A stretch of 64,000 nucleotides of DNA from Allobosea sp. Root381 (GTDB taxonomy: Bacteria; Pseudomonadota; Alphaproteobacteria; Rhizobiales; Beijerinckiaceae), in contig NZ_LMJT01000006.1 in the NCBI RefSeq assembly GCF_001429395.1, forward strand, positions 1 to 64,000, read 5' to 3'. The notes under the pieces are model-generated. The model saw only the letters and a program-made list of their open reading frames with translations. It did not search any database and was not told the origin of the DNA. This document shows positions 1 through 10,061 of the stretch, one piece after another. How positions within the stretch are numbered: position 1 is the first letter of the stretch; every line of letters starts with the position of its first letter. The position numbers and the translations under genes were made by a program.

Positions 1-99
1 CTGATCGTCCCGATCGCGATGGAAGAGAAGCTCCGCTTCGCCATCCGTGAAGGCGGCCGTACCGTCGGCGCCGGCGTCGTCGCAACGATCATCGCGTAA
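1..99 (+). CDS. tuf: Elongation factor Tu, C-terminal end (partial)
   Basis: The window opens inside a reading frame that runs to TAA at 97-99. Its 32 residues contain [16 protein letters not shown] and end [11 protein letters not shown], the typical C-terminus of domain 3 of EF-Tu, the GTPase that delivers aminoacyl-tRNA to the ribosome. A tuf gene directly upstream of rpsJ is the usual arrangement where the str and S10 operons are adjacent. The 5' part lies outside the window. Confidence 0.95.
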   Translation: MIVPIAMEEKLRFAIREGGRTVGAGVVATIIA

Positions 100-167
100 C
101 GCGTTTTCGTGAGGGCGCAGGCCCTGTCGGGCCTTCGCCCTTTCACGTCACGAGGAAGATTGAGACC

Positions 168-476
168 ATGAACGGTCAGAACATCCGGATCCGCCTCAAG
201 GCGTTCGACCACCGCATTCTCGACGCTTCGACGCGCGAGATCGTGTCGACCGCAAAGAGGACGGGCGCTCAGGTCCGCGGCCCCATCCCGCTGCCGACGC
301 TCATCGAGAAGTTCACGGTCAACCGCTCGCCCCACATCGACAAGAAGTCGCGCGAGCAGTTTGAAATGCGGACCCACAAGCGGGTTCTCGACATCGTCGA
401 CCCGACCCCCCAGACGGTCGATGCCCTCATGAAGCTTGATCTCGCCGCCGGCGTCGACGTCGAAATCAAGCTCTGA
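168..476 (+). CDS. rpsJ: 30S ribosomal protein S10
   Basis: This 102-residue protein matches the usual S10 length (103 in E. coli). It begins [19 protein letters not shown] and contains the conserved IPLPT loop and a late [16 protein letters not shown] tail. S10 sits in the 30S head and also takes part in NusB-dependent antitermination. It is the first gene of the S10 cluster, 68 nt after tuf, with a GAGGAAG ribosome-binding site upstream of the ATG. Confidence 0.98.
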   Translation: MNGQNIRIRLKAFDHRILDASTREIVSTAKRTGAQVRGPIPLPTLIEKFTVNRSPHIDKKSREQFEMRTHKRVLDIVDPTPQTVDALMKLDLAAGVDVEIKL

Positions 477-546
477 TCCAGTTTAAACGGGTCCTCTGTT
501 TCCGGTTCCCCCGGATGGACATGACCCAAGAGGAAGGTATGCACCG

Positions 547-1272
547 ATGCGTTCCGGTGTGATTGCACAGAAAGTCGGGATGACCCGCATCTTCACCGAT
601 GCCGGCGAGCATATCCCGGTCACCGTGCTGAAGCTCGACAACTGCCAGGTCGTCGCGCATCGCACGATCGAGAAGAACGGCTATGTGGCCGTGCAGCTGG
701 GCTCCGGCGCGGCGAAGGTGAAGAATGTCTCGAAGGCGGAGCGCGGTCACTTCGCGGTCGCCAAGGTCGAGCCCAAGCGCAAGGTGGTCGAGTTCCGCGT
801 CAGCGATGATGCGCTGATCCCGGTCGGCGCCGAGCTCACCGCGGACCACTTCGTCGTCGGCCAGTTCGTCGATGTCAGCGGCACCACCACCGGTAAGGGT
901 TTTGCCGGCGGCATGAAGCGCTGGAACTTCGGCGGTCTGCGCGCCACGCACGGTGTCTCGGTCTCGCACCGCTCGATCGGTTCGACCGGTGGCCGTCAGG
1001 ACCCGGGCAAGACCTTCAAGAACAAGAAGATGCCCGGCCATCTCGGCGCCGAGCGCGTCACCACGCAGAACCTGCGCGTCGTCCAGACGGATGCCGAGCG
1101 CGGTCTGATCCTGGTCGAGGGCGCCGTTCCCGGCGTTGCTGGCGGCTGGATCCACGTCCGTGACGCCATCAAGCGCCCGCTTCCGAAGGATGCGCCGCTG
1201 CCTGGCAAGTTCAAGTCCGCCGGCGAGGCGACGGCAGAGGCTCCTGCGGCCCAGGCTGAGGAGAACGCGTGA
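547..1272 (+). CDS. rplC: 50S ribosomal protein L3
   Basis: The product has 241 residues against 209 in E. coli. The N-terminus [16 protein letters not shown] and the RKMPGHLG-like segment ([15 protein letters not shown]) are diagnostic for L3, an early 23S rRNA binder whose loop reaches the peptidyl transferase centre. The extra length is a C-terminal Ala/Glu-rich tail of a kind common in alphaproteobacteria. An AGGAAGG site precedes the ATG; a nearer ATG at 540 is out of frame. Its TGA overlaps the rplD start. Confidence 0.98.
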   Translation: MRSGVIAQKVGMTRIFTDAGEHIPVTVLKLDNCQVVAHRTIEKNGYVAVQLGSGAAKVKNVSKAERGHFAVAKVEPKRKVVEFRVSDDALIPVGAELTADHFVVGQFVDVSGTTTGKGFAGGMKRWNFGGLRATHGVSVSHRSIGSTGGRQDPGKTFKNKKMPGHLGAERVTTQNLRVVQTDAERGLILVEGAVPGVAGGWIHVRDAIKRPLPKDAPLPGKFKSAGEATAEAPAAQAEENA

Positions 1273-1892
1273 TGAAACTCGATATCACCACCTTGGAAGG
1301 TGGCTCGGCCGGCTCGGTCGAGCTCTCGGATGCGATCTTCGGCCTCGAGCCGCGCGCCGATCTTCTCGCCCGCATGGTGCGCTACCAGCTCGCCAAGCGC
1401 CGCGCCGGCACGCACAAGTCCAAGGGCCGGTCGGAGGTCGACCGCACCCGCAAGAAGATCTACAAGCAGAAGGGTACCGGCGGCGCTCGCCACGGTGCGG
1501 CTTCGGCTCCGCAGTTCCGCGGCGGCGGCAAGGCCTTCGGTCCGGTTCTGCGCGACCATGCCCATGATCTGCCCAAGAAGGTCCGTGCGCTGGCGCTCCG
1601 CCATGCGCTCTCGGCCAAGGCTAAGGATGCCGGCCTCATCATCATCGATGACGTCAAGCTGAACGAGCCGAAGACCAAGGTGCTGCTCGGGCATTTCGGC
1701 AAGCTGGACCTGTCCAGCGCGCTGGTGATCGGCGGCGCCGAGATCGACACCAATTTCGGCCTGGCTGCCCGTTCGATCCCGAATGTCGACGTGCTGCCGG
1801 TTCAGGGCATCAACGTCTATGACATCCTGCGTCGCGACAAGCTCGTCCTGACGCGCGCGGCTGTCGATGCGCTGGAGGCGCGCTTCAAATGA
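1272..1892 (+). CDS. rplD: 50S ribosomal protein L4
   Basis: Starting at ATG 1272, which overlaps the rplC stop as TGATG, the product has 206 residues (E. coli 201). A GTG one codon earlier is also in frame, but the ATG gives the coupled start. The central [20 protein letters not shown] and GGGKAFGP region is the basic loop lining the exit tunnel. In E. coli L4 represses its own operon; I cannot see whether that control exists here. Confidence 0.97.
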   Translation: MKLDITTLEGGSAGSVELSDAIFGLEPRADLLARMVRYQLAKRRAGTHKSKGRSEVDRTRKKIYKQKGTGGARHGAASAPQFRGGGKAFGPVLRDHAHDLPKKVRALALRHALSAKAKDAGLIIIDDVKLNEPKTKVLLGHFGKLDLSSALVIGGAEIDTNFGLAARSIPNVDVLPVQGINVYDILRRDKLVLTRAAVDALEARFK

Positions 1893-2200
1893 GCCAGTCC
1901 GCCAAGAACCTGGACCCGCGCCACTACGACGTCATCCGTGGCCCGGTGATCACCGAAAAGGCGACCATGCTCTCCGAGCACAACAAGGTCGTCTTCAAGG
2001 TCGCCAAGACCGCGACCAAGCCGCAGATCAAGGCGGCGGTCGAGAAGCTGTTCGATGTCAAGGTGAAGAGCGTCAACACGCTCGTCACCGAAGGCAAGAT
2101 GAAGGTCTTCCGGGGCCGGCTCGGCCAGCGCTCGGATGTCAAGAAGGCGGTCGTGACCCTCGAGGAAGGTCACTCCATCGACGTGACCACGGGCCTGTAA
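1889..2200 (+). CDS. rplW: 50S ribosomal protein L23
   Basis: A 103-residue L23 whose ATG overlaps the rplD stop (ATGA). The core includes [15 protein letters not shown] near the N-terminus and a [11 protein letters not shown] segment. L23 lies at the tunnel exit and docks trigger factor and the signal recognition particle. The length matches the family (100 in E. coli). The short overlap implies translational coupling with L4. Confidence 0.97.
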   Translation: MSQSAKNLDPRHYDVIRGPVITEKATMLSEHNKVVFKVAKTATKPQIKAAVEKLFDVKVKSVNTLVTEGKMKVFRGRLGQRSDVKKAVVTLEEGHSIDVTTGL

Positions 2201-2215
2201 GGAAAGATCGTCATC

Positions 2216-3058
2216 ATGGCTTTGAAAAGCTTCAAGCCGATCACGCCGAGCCAGCGCCAGCTCGTGATCGTCGACCGCAGCGAGCTCTACAAGGGCAAGC
2301 CGCTCAAGGTGCTGACCGAGGGCAAGTCGTCCTCGGGCGGCCGCAACAATCTCGGCCGCATCACCGTCCGCTTCCGCGGCGGTGGACACAAGCGCACGCT
2401 GCGCCTGATCGATTTCAAGCGTCGCGGCAAGGATGGCATCCCGGCCGTCGTGGAGCGGATCGAGTATGATCCGAACCGCACCGCCTTCATCGCCCTGATC
2501 AAGTATCAGGACGGCGAGCAGGCCTACATCCTGGCCCCGCAGCGCCTGGCCGTCGGCGACAGCGTCGTCTCCGGCCCGTCGGTCGACGTGAAGCCCGGCA
2601 ACGCGGCCCCGATGGGCTCGCTGCCGATCGGCACGATCGTCCACAATCTGGAGCTGAAGATCGGCAAGGGCGGCCAGCTGGCCCGTTCGGCCGGCAACTA
2701 CGCCCAGATCGTCGGCCGCGACCAGGGCTACGTCATCGTCCGCCTGAATTCAGGCGAACAGCGCCTGATCTCGGGCCTGTGCTATGCTACCGTCGGCGCC
2801 GTCTCGAATCCGGATCACATGAACCGGAACGACGGCAAGGCGGGTCGCTCGCGCTGGCTCGGCCGTCGTCCGCATAACCGCGGCGTCTCGATGAACCCGG
2901 TCGACCATCCGCACGGCGGTGGTGAAGGCCGTACCTCGGGCGGCCGTCATCCGGTCACGCCCTGGGGTCTGCCGACCAAGGGTAAGAAGACCCGCTCGAA
3001 CAAGCGGACCGATACGTTCATCGTGTCGAGCCGTCACGCCCGCAAGAAGAAGAACTGA
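2216..3058 (+). CDS. rplB: 50S ribosomal protein L2
   Basis: At 280 residues this is full-length L2 (273 in E. coli). It starts [15 protein letters not shown] and ends in the conserved [14 protein letters not shown] and [12 protein letters not shown] region. L2 is needed for subunit association and the peptidyl transferase centre; the histidine within HPHGGGEG is the conserved functional residue. It follows rplW by 15 nt. Confidence 0.98.
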   Translation: MALKSFKPITPSQRQLVIVDRSELYKGKPLKVLTEGKSSSGGRNNLGRITVRFRGGGHKRTLRLIDFKRRGKDGIPAVVERIEYDPNRTAFIALIKYQDGEQAYILAPQRLAVGDSVVSGPSVDVKPGNAAPMGSLPIGTIVHNLELKIGKGGQLARSAGNYAQIVGRDQGYVIVRLNSGEQRLISGLCYATVGAVSNPDHMNRNDGKAGRSRWLGRRPHNRGVSMNPVDHPHGGGEGRTSGGRHPVTPWGLPTKGKKTRSNKRTDTFIVSSRHARKKKN

Positions 3059-3066
3059 GGTCCGTC

Positions 3067-3345
3067 ATGGCGCGTTCGCTTTGGAAAGGTCCGTTTGTCG
3101 ACGGATACCTTCTGAAAAAGGCCGAGGTTGCCCGTTCGGCGACCCGGTCCGAGGTCATCAAGATCTGGAGCCGTCGCTCCACGATCCTTCCGCAGTTCGT
3201 CGGTCTGACGTTCGGCGTCTACAACGGCCATAAGCATGTGCCGGTGTCCGTGTCCGAGGAAATGGTGGGCCACAAGTTCGGCGAGTTCTCGCCGACGCGC
3301 ACCTTCCACGGCCACGCTGCCGACAAGAAGGCGAAGAGGAAGTAA
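3067..3345 (+). CDS. rpsS: 30S ribosomal protein S19
   Basis: Exactly 92 residues, as in E. coli. [18 protein letters not shown] is the standard N-terminus, and [18 protein letters not shown] is the conserved C-terminal region that contacts 16S rRNA and S13 in the 30S head. It follows rplB by 8 nt and precedes rplV by 3 nt. Confidence 0.98.
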   Translation: MARSLWKGPFVDGYLLKKAEVARSATRSEVIKIWSRRSTILPQFVGLTFGVYNGHKHVPVSVSEEMVGHKFGEFSPTRTFHGHAADKKAKRK

Positions 3346-3348
3346 GCC

Positions 3349-3732
3349 ATGGGTAAAGCATCAGCCCCCCGTGCGCTGCCCGAGAACGAAGCGGTTGCGG
3401 TCGCCCGTAACCTGCGCGTCTCGCCGCAGAAGCTCAACCTCGTCGCCCAGCTGATCCGGGGCAAGAAGGTCTCGACCGCGCTCGCCGATCTCGAGTTCTC
3501 GCGCAAGCGGATCTCGCTCGACGTCCGCAAGTGCCTTCAGAGCGCGATCGCCAACGCCGAGAACAATCATGATCTCGATGTCGACGATCTCGTCGTGGCC
3601 CAGGCCTTCGTCGGCAAGGCGCTCGTGATGAAGCGCTTCCATGCCCGCGCCCGCGGCCGTGGCGCCCGCATCCTGAAGCCGTTCGCGAACATCACGATCG
3701 TGGTGCGCGAAGTCCAGGCTGCGAAGGCCTGA
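3349..3732 (+). CDS. rplV: 50S ribosomal protein L22
   Basis: This product is 127 residues (110 in E. coli); the extra residues are an N-terminal [16 protein letters not shown] stretch, a common alphaproteobacterial extension. The segment ending [15 protein letters not shown] is the beta-hairpin that lines the nascent chain tunnel, where macrolide-resistance changes occur in other bacteria. The hairpin looks wild type here. Confidence 0.97.
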   Translation: MGKASAPRALPENEAVAVARNLRVSPQKLNLVAQLIRGKKVSTALADLEFSRKRISLDVRKCLQSAIANAENNHDLDVDDLVVAQAFVGKALVMKRFHARARGRGARILKPFANITIVVREVQAAKA

Positions 3733-3742
3733 GGAGAGAACG

Positions 3743-4456
3743 ATGGGTCAGAAAATCAATCCGATCGGGCTTCGCCTCGGCATCAACCGGACCTGGGATT
3801 CCCGCTGGTTCGCGCAGAAGGGCGAGTACGGCAAGCTGCTCCATGAGGACATGGCTATCCGCGCCGCCCTGATGAAGCTGCTCAAGCAGGCCGCGATCTC
3901 GAAGATCATCATCGAGCGCCCGCACAAGAAGTGCCGCGTCACCATCCACTCGGCTCGTCCGGGCGTGGTGATCGGCAAGAAGGGCGCCGACATCGAGAAG
4001 CTGCGCAAGACGGTGATGAAGCTCACCAAGGCGGATGTTGCGATTAACATCGTCGAGGTGCGCAAGCCGGAGATCGACGCGACGCTCGTCGCCGATTCGA
4101 TCGCGCAGCAGCTCGAGCGCCGCGTCGCGTTCCGCCGCGCCATGAAGCGGGCCGTTCAGTCGGCCATGCGTCTCGGCGCCGAGGGCATCCGCATCAACTG
4201 CTCGGGCCGTCTCGGCGGCGCCGAGATCGCGCGCCTCGAATGGTATCGCGAAGGTCGCGTGCCGCTGCACACGCTGCGCGCCGATGTGGATTACGGTGTG
4301 GGCACCGCCTTCACCACCTACGGCACGTGCGGCATCAAGGTCTGGATCTTCAAGGGCGAGATCCTCGAGCATGACCCGATGGCCCAGGACAAGCGTCTCT
4401 CGGACGAAGGCGGCCGCTCCGGTGAGCGTCGCGAGCGTCGCGAGCAGGCTGCGTAA
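3743..4456 (+). CDS. rpsC: 30S ribosomal protein S3
   Basis: The product has 237 residues (233 in E. coli). It begins [14 protein letters not shown] and carries a KH-type RNA-binding signature, [16 protein letters not shown], in its first third. The C-terminal half contains the [11 protein letters not shown] motif. S3 lies at the mRNA entry channel. The last 20 residues are rich in Arg and Glu. Confidence 0.98.
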   Translation: MGQKINPIGLRLGINRTWDSRWFAQKGEYGKLLHEDMAIRAALMKLLKQAAISKIIIERPHKKCRVTIHSARPGVVIGKKGADIEKLRKTVMKLTKADVAINIVEVRKPEIDATLVADSIAQQLERRVAFRRAMKRAVQSAMRLGAEGIRINCSGRLGGAEIARLEWYREGRVPLHTLRADVDYGVGTAFTTYGTCGIKVWIFKGEILEHDPMAQDKRLSDEGGRSGERRERREQAA

Positions 4457-4474
4457 GGCTGATCGAGAAGAGCC

Positions 4475-4888
4475 ATGTTGCAACCGAAAAGAACCAAGTT
4501 CCGCAAGCAGTTCAAGGGGCGCATTTCCGGCGTCGCCAAGGGCGGCACGGACCTGAACTTCGGCCAGTTCGGCCTGAAGGCCCAGGAGCCTGAGCGCGTC
4601 ACCGCCCGGCAGATCGAGGCGGCCCGCCGCGCGATCACCCGCGCCATGAAGCGCGCCGGCCGCGTCTGGATCCGCATCTTCCCTGACGTGCCGGTCTCCA
4701 AGAAGCCGACCGAAGTCCGCATGGGCAAGGGCAAGGGCGCGCCTGAATTCTGGGCAGCCAAGGTCAAGCCTGGCCGGATCATGTTCGAGCTCGACGGCGT
4801 GCCCGAGGATATCGCCCGTGAGGCGCTGCGCCTGGGTGCCGCCAAGCTGCCGATCAAGACGCGCTTCATTCAGCGCATCGCCGAGTAA
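4475..4888 (+). CDS. rplP: 50S ribosomal protein L16
   Basis: A 137-residue protein starting [16 protein letters not shown], the canonical L16 N-terminus (136 in E. coli). [19 protein letters not shown] includes the conserved loop that reaches the A-site tRNA. The gene sits 18 nt after rpsC and 11 nt before rpmC. Confidence 0.98.
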   Translation: MLQPKRTKFRKQFKGRISGVAKGGTDLNFGQFGLKAQEPERVTARQIEAARRAITRAMKRAGRVWIRIFPDVPVSKKPTEVRMGKGKGAPEFWAAKVKPGRIMFELDGVPEDIAREALRLGAAKLPIKTRFIQRIAE

Positions 4889-4899
4889 GGGAGGACGAG

Positions 4900-5112
4900 A
4901 TGAAAGCTTCGCAACGCCTGTCCGACCTGAACGCCATGAGCGTGGACCTGCTTCAGGATGAGCTCCTGAAGCTCAAGAAGGAGCAGTTCAACCTGCGCTT
5001 CCAGAAGGCCACCGGCCAGCTCGAGAACACCGCTCGGGTGACCGAAGTCCGCAAGGACATCGCCCGCATCAAGACGCTGCAGCGGTCGAAGACCGTCGCG
5101 GCGAGCGCCTGA
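4900..5112 (+). CDS. rpmC: 50S ribosomal protein L29
   Basis: A short, mostly helical 70-residue protein (63 in E. coli). It has the conserved [21 protein letters not shown] core and a [11 protein letters not shown]-terminal helix. L29 sits near L23 at the tunnel exit. The GGGAGGACGAG stretch before its ATG is a strong ribosome-binding site. Confidence 0.97.
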   Translation: MKASQRLSDLNAMSVDLLQDELLKLKKEQFNLRFQKATGQLENTARVTEVRKDIARIKTLQRSKTVAASA

Positions 5113-5123
5113 GGAGTTAGACA

Positions 5124-5366
5124 ATGCCGAAGCGCGTGCTGCAGGGCGTCGTCGTCAGCGACAAGCAGAACAAAACTGTTGTGGTCAAGGTCGAGCGGCG
5201 CTATACGCACCCACTCCTCAAGAAGACGGTTCGCCGTACCAAGAACTACCACGCGCACGATGAGGCGCAGGTGGCCAAGGTTGGCGATCAGGTCTGGATT
5301 GAAGAGTCCAAGCCCATTTCCAAGCTGAAAAGCTGGGTTTTGCTCGACAACGCCCCCAAGGCGTAG
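5124..5366 (+). CDS. rpsQ: 30S ribosomal protein S17
   Basis: An 80-residue OB-fold protein (84 in E. coli) beginning [21 protein letters not shown] and containing the KYHAHDE-type segment as [10 protein letters not shown]17 is a primary 16S rRNA binder. It is the last gene before the 214-nt spacer that marks the classical S10/spc operon boundary. Confidence 0.97.
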   Translation: MPKRVLQGVVVSDKQNKTVVVKVERRYTHPLLKKTVRRTKNYHAHDEAQVAKVGDQVWIEESKPISKLKSWVLLDNAPKA

Positions 5367-5383
5367 GTCAACCTGCTGTCCGA

Positions 5384-5515
5384 CGCCCGAATCACTCGGG
5401 CGATCGGGAAGCGGGGGCGAGGTAAAAGTCGGGCATGTTACGCCGCAAGAGTGGGCGCCACTTTTGCGGATCGTGCTTTGTTTTGAGGCCAGGGGGCGAA
5501 GCGACCCCCGTCAGT
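5384..5515 (+). other. Structured spacer between rpsQ and rplN (S10/spc boundary)
   Basis: The 214-nt gap between rpsQ and rplN holds three inverted repeats. The first is CGCCCGA/TCGGGCG at 5384-5402. The second is a 12-bp stem with one G-U pair at 5443-5469 (CCGCAAGAGTGG, loop GCG). The third is a GGGGG/CCCCC hairpin near 5492-5510. None is followed by a clear T-run. In E. coli the S10 operon ends and spc begins here, so attenuation, mRNA processing or a promoter in this spacer are all possible. No coding potential is seen. Confidence 0.6.
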
Positions 5516-5580
5516 CGTAGTCCCGTCGGCGCTGATGCCTGGCGGGAAACCGCGCTGATACACATGGAAGGATCAAGGCC

Positions 5581-5949
5581 ATGATCCAGGTGCAGACGAA
5601 TCTCGAGGTCGCCGACAATTCCGGCGCCCGTCGCGTGATGTGCATCAAGGTTCTGGGCGGGTCGAAGCGGCGCTATGCCCGCATTGGCGACATCATCGTC
5701 GTTTCGATCAAGGAAGCCATTCCCCGCGGTCGCGTGAAGAAGGGCGACGTCATGAAGGCGGTCGTCGTTCGCACCGCCAAGGACGTCAAGCGCGCCGACG
5801 GCTCGGTGATCCGCTTCGACCGCAATGCGGCCGTGCTGATCAACAACCAGAAAGAGCCGGTCGGCACCCGTATCTTCGGACCGGTTCCGCGCGAGCTGCG
5901 CGCGAAGAACCACATGAAGATCATCTCGCTTGCGCCAGAGGTGCTGTGA
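5581..5949 (+). CDS. rplN: 50S ribosomal protein L14
   Basis: The product has 122 residues, the standard L14 length. It begins [21 protein letters not shown] and carries the [14 protein letters not shown] motif. L14 forms part of an intersubunit bridge. It is the first gene of the spc-type block, and its TGA overlaps the rplX ATG (TGATG). Confidence 0.98.
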   Translation: MIQVQTNLEVADNSGARRVMCIKVLGGSKRRYARIGDIIVVSIKEAIPRGRVKKGDVMKAVVVRTAKDVKRADGSVIRFDRNAAVLINNQKEPVGTRIFGPVPRELRAKNHMKIISLAPEVL

Positions 5950-6266
5950 TGGCTGCGAAGATCAAGAAGGGCGACAAGGTCGTCGTGCTGGCCGGCCGCG
6001 ACAAGGGCAAGGCCGGTGAAGTGCTCCAGGTTCTGCCGAAGGATGCCCGCGCCGTGGTGCGCGGTGTCAACCTCGTCAAGAAGCACACCAAGGCTTCGGC
6101 GCAGTCCGAGGGCGGCATCATCTCCAAGGAAGCCACCATCGACCTGTCGAACGTCGCCGTGGCCGATCCCAAGGACGGCAAGCCGACCCGCGTCGGTTTC
6201 AAGGTCCTGGATGATGGCCGCAAGGTCCGTTTCGCCAAGCGTTCGGGGGATCTGATCGATGGCTGA
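5949..6266 (+). CDS. rplX: 50S ribosomal protein L24
   Basis: Starting at ATG 5949, within the rplN stop, the product has 105 residues (104 in E. coli). The KOW motif [18 protein letters not shown] is at residues 4-21. L24 initiates 50S assembly. The same frame is open upstream inside rplN, but the KOW N-terminus and the coupled start fix the call. It overlaps rplE by 8 nt. Confidence 0.97.
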   Translation: MAAKIKKGDKVVVLAGRDKGKAGEVLQVLPKDARAVVRGVNLVKKHTKASAQSEGGIISKEATIDLSNVAVADPKDGKPTRVGFKVLDDGRKVRFAKRSGDLIDG

Positions 6267-6825
6267 GAATCAGCAGGCGGCCCTCACGCCGCGTATGAAG
6301 AAGCATTACGAGGACGTCGTCCGTCCGGCGATGATCGCCGAGTTCGGCTACAAGAACGCCATGGAAGTGCCGACCATCGAGAAGGTCGTCATCAACATGG
6401 GTGTCGGTGAAGCGACTGCCGACCGCAAGAAGGTCGACAACGCCGCCGGCGACCTCGCCCTGATCGCCGGCCAGAAGCCGGTCATCACCAAGTCCCGTCT
6501 CGCCATCGCCGGCTTCAAGCTGCGCGAGAACATGGCGGTCGGCTGCAAGGTCACGCTGCGCAAGACCAAGATGTTCGAGTTCGTCGACCGGCTCGTCACC
6601 ATCGCGCTGCCGCGTGTTCGCGACTTCCGGGGCCTCAACCCGAAGTCCTTCGACGGGCGCGGCAATTTCGCGCTCGGGATCAAGGAGCACATCGTGTTCC
6701 CCGAGATCAACTACGACAAGGTCGACCAGGTCTGGGGTATGGACGTGATCGTCTGCACGACTGCGAAGTCGGACGACGAGGCACGCGCCTTGCTCAAGCA
6801 CTTCAACTTCCCGTTCCGGCAGTGA
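6259..6825 (+). CDS. rplE: 50S ribosomal protein L5
   Basis: The product has 188 residues (179 in E. coli). It has the conserved [16 protein letters not shown] segment, [13 protein letters not shown] and the [17 protein letters not shown] signature. L5 binds 5S rRNA and contacts P-site tRNA. Its start lies inside the end of rplX, so translation is probably coupled. Confidence 0.98.
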   Translation: MAENQQAALTPRMKKHYEDVVRPAMIAEFGYKNAMEVPTIEKVVINMGVGEATADRKKVDNAAGDLALIAGQKPVITKSRLAIAGFKLRENMAVGCKVTLRKTKMFEFVDRLVTIALPRVRDFRGLNPKSFDGRGNFALGIKEHIVFPEINYDKVDQVWGMDVIVCTTAKSDDEARALLKHFNFPFRQ

Positions 6826-6861
6826 GCCTCACCGCTCATACGCGGAAACCAGGAGAGATCG

Positions 6862-7167
6862 ATGGCTAAGAAAAGCTCCGTCGAGAACAACAACCACCGC
6901 AAGGCCCTCGTGAAGAAGTTCGCGGGCAGGCGCGAGCGGCTTCTCGCGATCGCCAATGACGAAAGCCAGTCCATGGACGAGCGCTTCCTCGCTCGCCTCA
7001 AGCTGGCCGAACTGCCGCGCAACTCGGCCCCGACCCGGGTGCGCAACCGCTGCGAAGTGACGGGTCGTCCGCGCGCGTTCTATCGCAAGCTGAAGATGTC
7101 GCGCGTTGCTTTGCGCGAGCTTGGCAACAAGGGGCTGGTTCCCGGCCTCGTCAAGTCGAGCTGGTGA
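6862..7167 (+). CDS. rpsN: 30S ribosomal protein S14
   Basis: A 101-residue protein, the length of the long zinc-independent (C-) S14 type. Only one cysteine is present ([16 protein letters not shown]), so the four-cysteine zinc ribbon of the short form is absent. It ends [10 protein letters not shown], the typical S14 C-terminus. It follows rplE by 36 nt with an AGGAGAG ribosome-binding site. Confidence 0.98.
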   Translation: MAKKSSVENNNHRKALVKKFAGRRERLLAIANDESQSMDERFLARLKLAELPRNSAPTRVRNRCEVTGRPRAFYRKLKMSRVALRELGNKGLVPGLVKSSW

Positions 7168-7179
7168 GGAGTACGCAAC

Positions 7180-7578
7180 ATGGCGATCATTGATCCGCTT
7201 GGAGATATGCTGACCCGCATCCGCAATGCGCAGATGCGGCGCAAGTCGCGCGTTTCGACGCCCGGTTCGAAGCTGCGGGCCCGCGTGCTCGACGTGCTTC
7301 AGTCCGAGGGCTACATCCGCGGCTATTCGCAGACCGAGTTCGGCAACGGCCGGACGGAGTTCGACATCGAGCTGAAGTATCACGAGGGGCAGCCGGTCAT
7401 CCGGTCGATCTCCCGTGTCTCGAAGCCCGGCCGACGCGTCTATTCGTCGGTCGAGACAATGCCGCGCGTGGCCGACGGCCTTGGCGTGACGATCGTCTCG
7501 ACCCCGAAGGGCGTGATGGCCGATCATTTGGCCCGCGAGCAGAACGTGGGCGGCGAAGTGCTCTGCAAGGTCTTCTGA
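7180..7578 (+). CDS. rpsH: 30S ribosomal protein S8
   Basis: A 132-residue protein (130 in E. coli) starting [18 protein letters not shown] and ending in a GGEVLCKVF tail. The [21 protein letters not shown] region is the conserved C-terminal domain that binds 16S helix 21. In E. coli S8 represses the spc operon by binding its mRNA; the equivalent site was not identified here. Confidence 0.98.
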   Translation: MAIIDPLGDMLTRIRNAQMRRKSRVSTPGSKLRARVLDVLQSEGYIRGYSQTEFGNGRTEFDIELKYHEGQPVIRSISRVSKPGRRVYSSVETMPRVADGLGVTIVSTPKGVMADHLAREQNVGGEVLCKVF

Positions 7579-7613
7579 CCTTACAGACGCCGCTCATTTT
7601 CAGGAGAGATCCA

Positions 7614-8147
7614 ATGTCTCGTATTGGTAAGAAGCCGGTTCCGGTTCCCGCTGGCGTCACCGCCAACGTCGCCGGCCAGCTCGTCAAGATCAAGGGCGCG
7701 AAGGGCGAGCTGTCCTTCACCGTTCCCGACGACGTCTCCGTCGTCATGGAGGACGGCGCGATCGCGGTGCAGCCGCGTTCGCAGAGCAAGCGCGCCCGTT
7801 CGCTCTGGGGCACCTCGCGTGCCCGCATCGCCAATCTCGTCGTCGGCACAACCGCCGGCTTCGAGAAGAAGCTCGAGATCAACGGCGTCGGCTACAAGGC
7901 CGCCGTCAACGGCAAGGTGCTCAAGCTCTCGCTCGGCTACAGCCACGACATCGATTATCCGGTGCCGGAGGGCGTCGCGATCACGACGCCGAAGCCGACC
8001 GAGATCGTCATCACCGGCATCGACAAGCAGGTGGTCGGGCAGACCGCAGCCGAGATCCGCGACTATCGCGGGCCCGAGCCTTACAAGGGCAAGGGCGTCA
8101 AGTACGCCGGCGAGTTCATCTTCCGCAAGGAAGGGAAGAAGAAGTAA
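7614..8147 (+). CDS. rplF: 50S ribosomal protein L6
   Basis: Exactly 177 residues, as in E. coli. [15 protein letters not shown] is the usual N-terminus and [18 protein letters not shown] is the family signature in the C-terminal domain. L6 lies near the GTPase centre. It follows rpsH by 35 nt and precedes rplR by 5 nt. Confidence 0.98.
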   Translation: MSRIGKKPVPVPAGVTANVAGQLVKIKGAKGELSFTVPDDVSVVMEDGAIAVQPRSQSKRARSLWGTSRARIANLVVGTTAGFEKKLEINGVGYKAAVNGKVLKLSLGYSHDIDYPVPEGVAITTPKPTEIVITGIDKQVVGQTAAEIRDYRGPEPYKGKGVKYAGEFIFRKEGKKK

Positions 8148-8152
8148 GCGCC

Positions 8153-8515
8153 ATGAGCAAGCAGACCGAAAACACTGCGCGCCGCAAGGCCCGCGTTCGC
8201 CGCGCGATCAAGGCCGTTGCCAATGGCCGCGCCCGCCTGTCCGTGCACCGCACCGGCAAGCAGATCTATGCCCAGGTCATCGACGACGCGAAGGGTCTCA
8301 CCCTTGCGTCGGCCTCGACCCTCGACAAGGACATCCGCGGCGACATCAAGTCGGGCGCGAATGTCGATGCCGCTTCGACGATCGGCAAGCTCATCGCAGA
8401 GCGTGCCGTCAAGGCCGGCGTGAAGGACGTGGTCTTCGACCGCGGCGCCTACATGTATCACGGCCGCGTCAAGGCGCTGGCGGAAGCGGCTCGCGAAGGC
8501 GGCCTGAACTTCTGA
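8153..8515 (+). CDS. rplR: 50S ribosomal protein L18
   Basis: A 120-residue 5S rRNA-binding protein (117 in E. coli). The start [20 protein letters not shown] is basic, and [30 protein letters not shown] is the conserved end region (split here only for description). A 152-nt spacer follows before rpsE. Confidence 0.97.
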   Translation: MSKQTENTARRKARVRRAIKAVANGRARLSVHRTGKQIYAQVIDDAKGLTLASASTLDKDIRGDIKSGANVDAASTIGKLIAERAVKAGVKDVVFDRGAYMYHGRVKALAEAAREGGLNF

Positions 8516-8667
8516 CCTGGACCAACCCGGTTTTCCAGCTTCGACGCCGCAAGGCGCCGGGGCAGGGGCCGGGCTCTATCTTTTGAAGAGAAGTCGTTCC
8601 ATCAGGAACGCTCGAGCGAGCGGCGCGGGGCCTGGACCTCGTCGCCGCGCAAGTAAGAGGAAAGACA
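8516..8667 (+). other. Spacer rplR–rpsE with small inverted repeats
   Basis: The 152-nt gap contains CGTTCC/GGAACG with an ATCA loop at 8595-8610, immediately followed by the palindrome CGCTCGAGCG at 8609-8618. A GGCGCC-rich stretch lies near 8550. No ORF with coding character is seen. It may be an intercistronic processing or stability element. Confidence 0.4.
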
Positions 8668-9228
8668 ATGGCGAGAGAGCCTCGTGACCGCGATCGCGAA
8701 GAGCGCGATTCCGAATTCGTGGACCGTCTGGTCCACATCAACCGCGTCGCCAAGGTGGTGAAGGGCGGGCGTCGCTTCGGCTTCGCCGCGCTCGTCGTCG
8801 TCGGCGACCAGAAGGGCCGCGTCGGCTTCGGCCACGGCAAGGCCCGGGAAGTTCCCGAGGCCATCCGCAAGGCGACGGAAGCCGCCAAGCGCGGCCTGGT
8901 CCGTATCCCGCTGCGCGAGGGCCGCACCCTCCATCACGACGTGCAGGGCCGCCACGGCGCTGGCAAGGTCGTGCTGCGCGCGGCTCCTGCCGGTACCGGC
9001 ATCATCGCCGGTGGTCCGATGCGCGCCGTGTTCGAGGCGGTCGGCATGCAGGACGTGGTGTCGAAGTCGCTCGGCTCGTCGAACCCCTACAACCTGGTTC
9101 GCGCCACCTTCGACGCGCTGAAGAACGAGGACAGCCCGCGCAGCGTCGCCGCGCGTCGCAACCTCAAGGTCTCCTCCCTGCAGACCCGCCGCCGCGATGC
9201 CGGCGCGGATGCTGCGGCCGAAGCGTGA
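8668..9228 (+). CDS. rpsE: 30S ribosomal protein S5
   Basis: The product has 186 residues (167 in E. coli), longer at both ends. It contains [20 protein letters not shown] and the [16 protein letters not shown] signature of the double-stranded RNA-binding-like domain. S5 affects decoding accuracy and mRNA unwinding at the entry channel. An AGAGGAAAG site precedes the ATG. Confidence 0.98.
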   Translation: MAREPRDRDREERDSEFVDRLVHINRVAKVVKGGRRFGFAALVVVGDQKGRVGFGHGKAREVPEAIRKATEAAKRGLVRIPLREGRTLHHDVQGRHGAGKVVLRAAPAGTGIIAGGPMRAVFEAVGMQDVVSKSLGSSNPYNLVRATFDALKNEDSPRSVAARRNLKVSSLQTRRRDAGADAAAEA

Positions 9229-9238
9229 GGGTTCGACC

Positions 9239-9433
9239 ATGGCAAAAGGTGAGAAGACCGTCGTCGTCGAGCAGATCGGCAGCCCGATCCGCCGCGAGGC
9301 GTCGCAGCGCCAGACCCTGATCGGTCTCGGCCTCAACAAGATCCGCCGGCAGTCGACCCTGGTCGATACGCCGTCCGTGCGGGGCATGATCGATAAGGTC
9401 AGGCACCTCGTGCGCGTCGTCGACGCGAAGTGA
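9239..9433 (+). CDS. rpmD: 50S ribosomal protein L30
   Basis: Starting at ATG 9239 this is a 64-residue L30 (59 in E. coli). It contains [20 protein letters not shown] and [13 protein letters not shown], then the [12 protein letters not shown] helix. An upstream in-frame start inside rpsE would add residues foreign to the family, so the ATG 10 nt after the rpsE stop is preferred. Confidence 0.97.
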   Translation: MAKGEKTVVVEQIGSPIRREASQRQTLIGLGLNKIRRQSTLVDTPSVRGMIDKVRHLVRVVDAK

Positions 9434-9448
9434 GGGGGGTATCGTTCG

Positions 9449-9925
9449 ATGAAACTCAACGACATCCGTGACAATGAAGGCGCGCACAAGTCGCGCATCC
9501 GCGTCGGCCGTGGCATCGGTTCCGGCAAGGGCAAGACCGGCGGCCGTGGCGTCAAGGGTCAGAAGGCCCGTGCCGGCGTGGCGGTCAAGGGCTTCGAAGG
9601 CGGCCAGATGCCGCTCTATCGTCGCCTGCCGAAGCGCGGTTTCCACAATCTCTTCGCCAAGGATCTGAACGAGGTGAACCTCGGGCGCATCCAGCAGGCG
9701 GTGGAAGCCGGCAAGCTGGACGCCAAGGGCGCGATTACGATCGAGGCGCTGGTCGCCGCCGGCGTGATCACCCGCCAGGCCAAGGACGGCGTGAAGATCC
9801 TGGGCGTGGGCGAACTCAAGACCAAGCTCGCATTCGAGGTTGCCGGCGCGTCCAAGGGCGCGGTCGAGGCCATCGAGAAGGCCGGCGGTTCGGTCAAGAT
9901 TCTGGCTGCCGCTTCACAGGCGTGA
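9449..9925 (+). CDS. rplO: 50S ribosomal protein L15
   Basis: A 158-residue protein (144 in E. coli). The glycine/basic N-terminal extension [20 protein letters not shown] and [17 protein letters not shown] are diagnostic. L15 is a late-assembly 50S protein. It is followed by a 259-nt spacer before secY. Confidence 0.98.
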   Translation: MKLNDIRDNEGAHKSRIRVGRGIGSGKGKTGGRGVKGQKARAGVAVKGFEGGQMPLYRRLPKRGFHNLFAKDLNEVNLGRIQQAVEAGKLDAKGAITIEALVAAGVITRQAKDGVKILGVGELKTKLAFEVAGASKGAVEAIEKAGGSVKILAAASQA

Positions 9926-9950
9926 CACCAGCGCTTACATGAGCGCTTGC

Positions 9951-9986
9951 GAACGGCGGCCGGGCCTTGCGCCCTGGCCGCCGTTC
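9951..9986 (+). other. Strong stem-loop downstream of rplO
   Basis: GAACGGCGGCCGGGC at 9951-9965 pairs with GCCCTGGCCGCCGTTC at 9971-9986 around a CTTGC loop, apart from one mismatched or bulged base. The sequence after it is GACTGTTTG, so there is no proper T-run. It may slow or partly stop transcription, or set an mRNA 3' end, between the ribosomal genes and secY. Confidence 0.55.
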
Positions 9987-10061
9987 GACTGTTTGAGTGT
10001 GCTCCGACGATGCGGCCATAAGAGCTTGCATGGGGCGGCCGTCCCGGCCGGAAGGAGCGCA

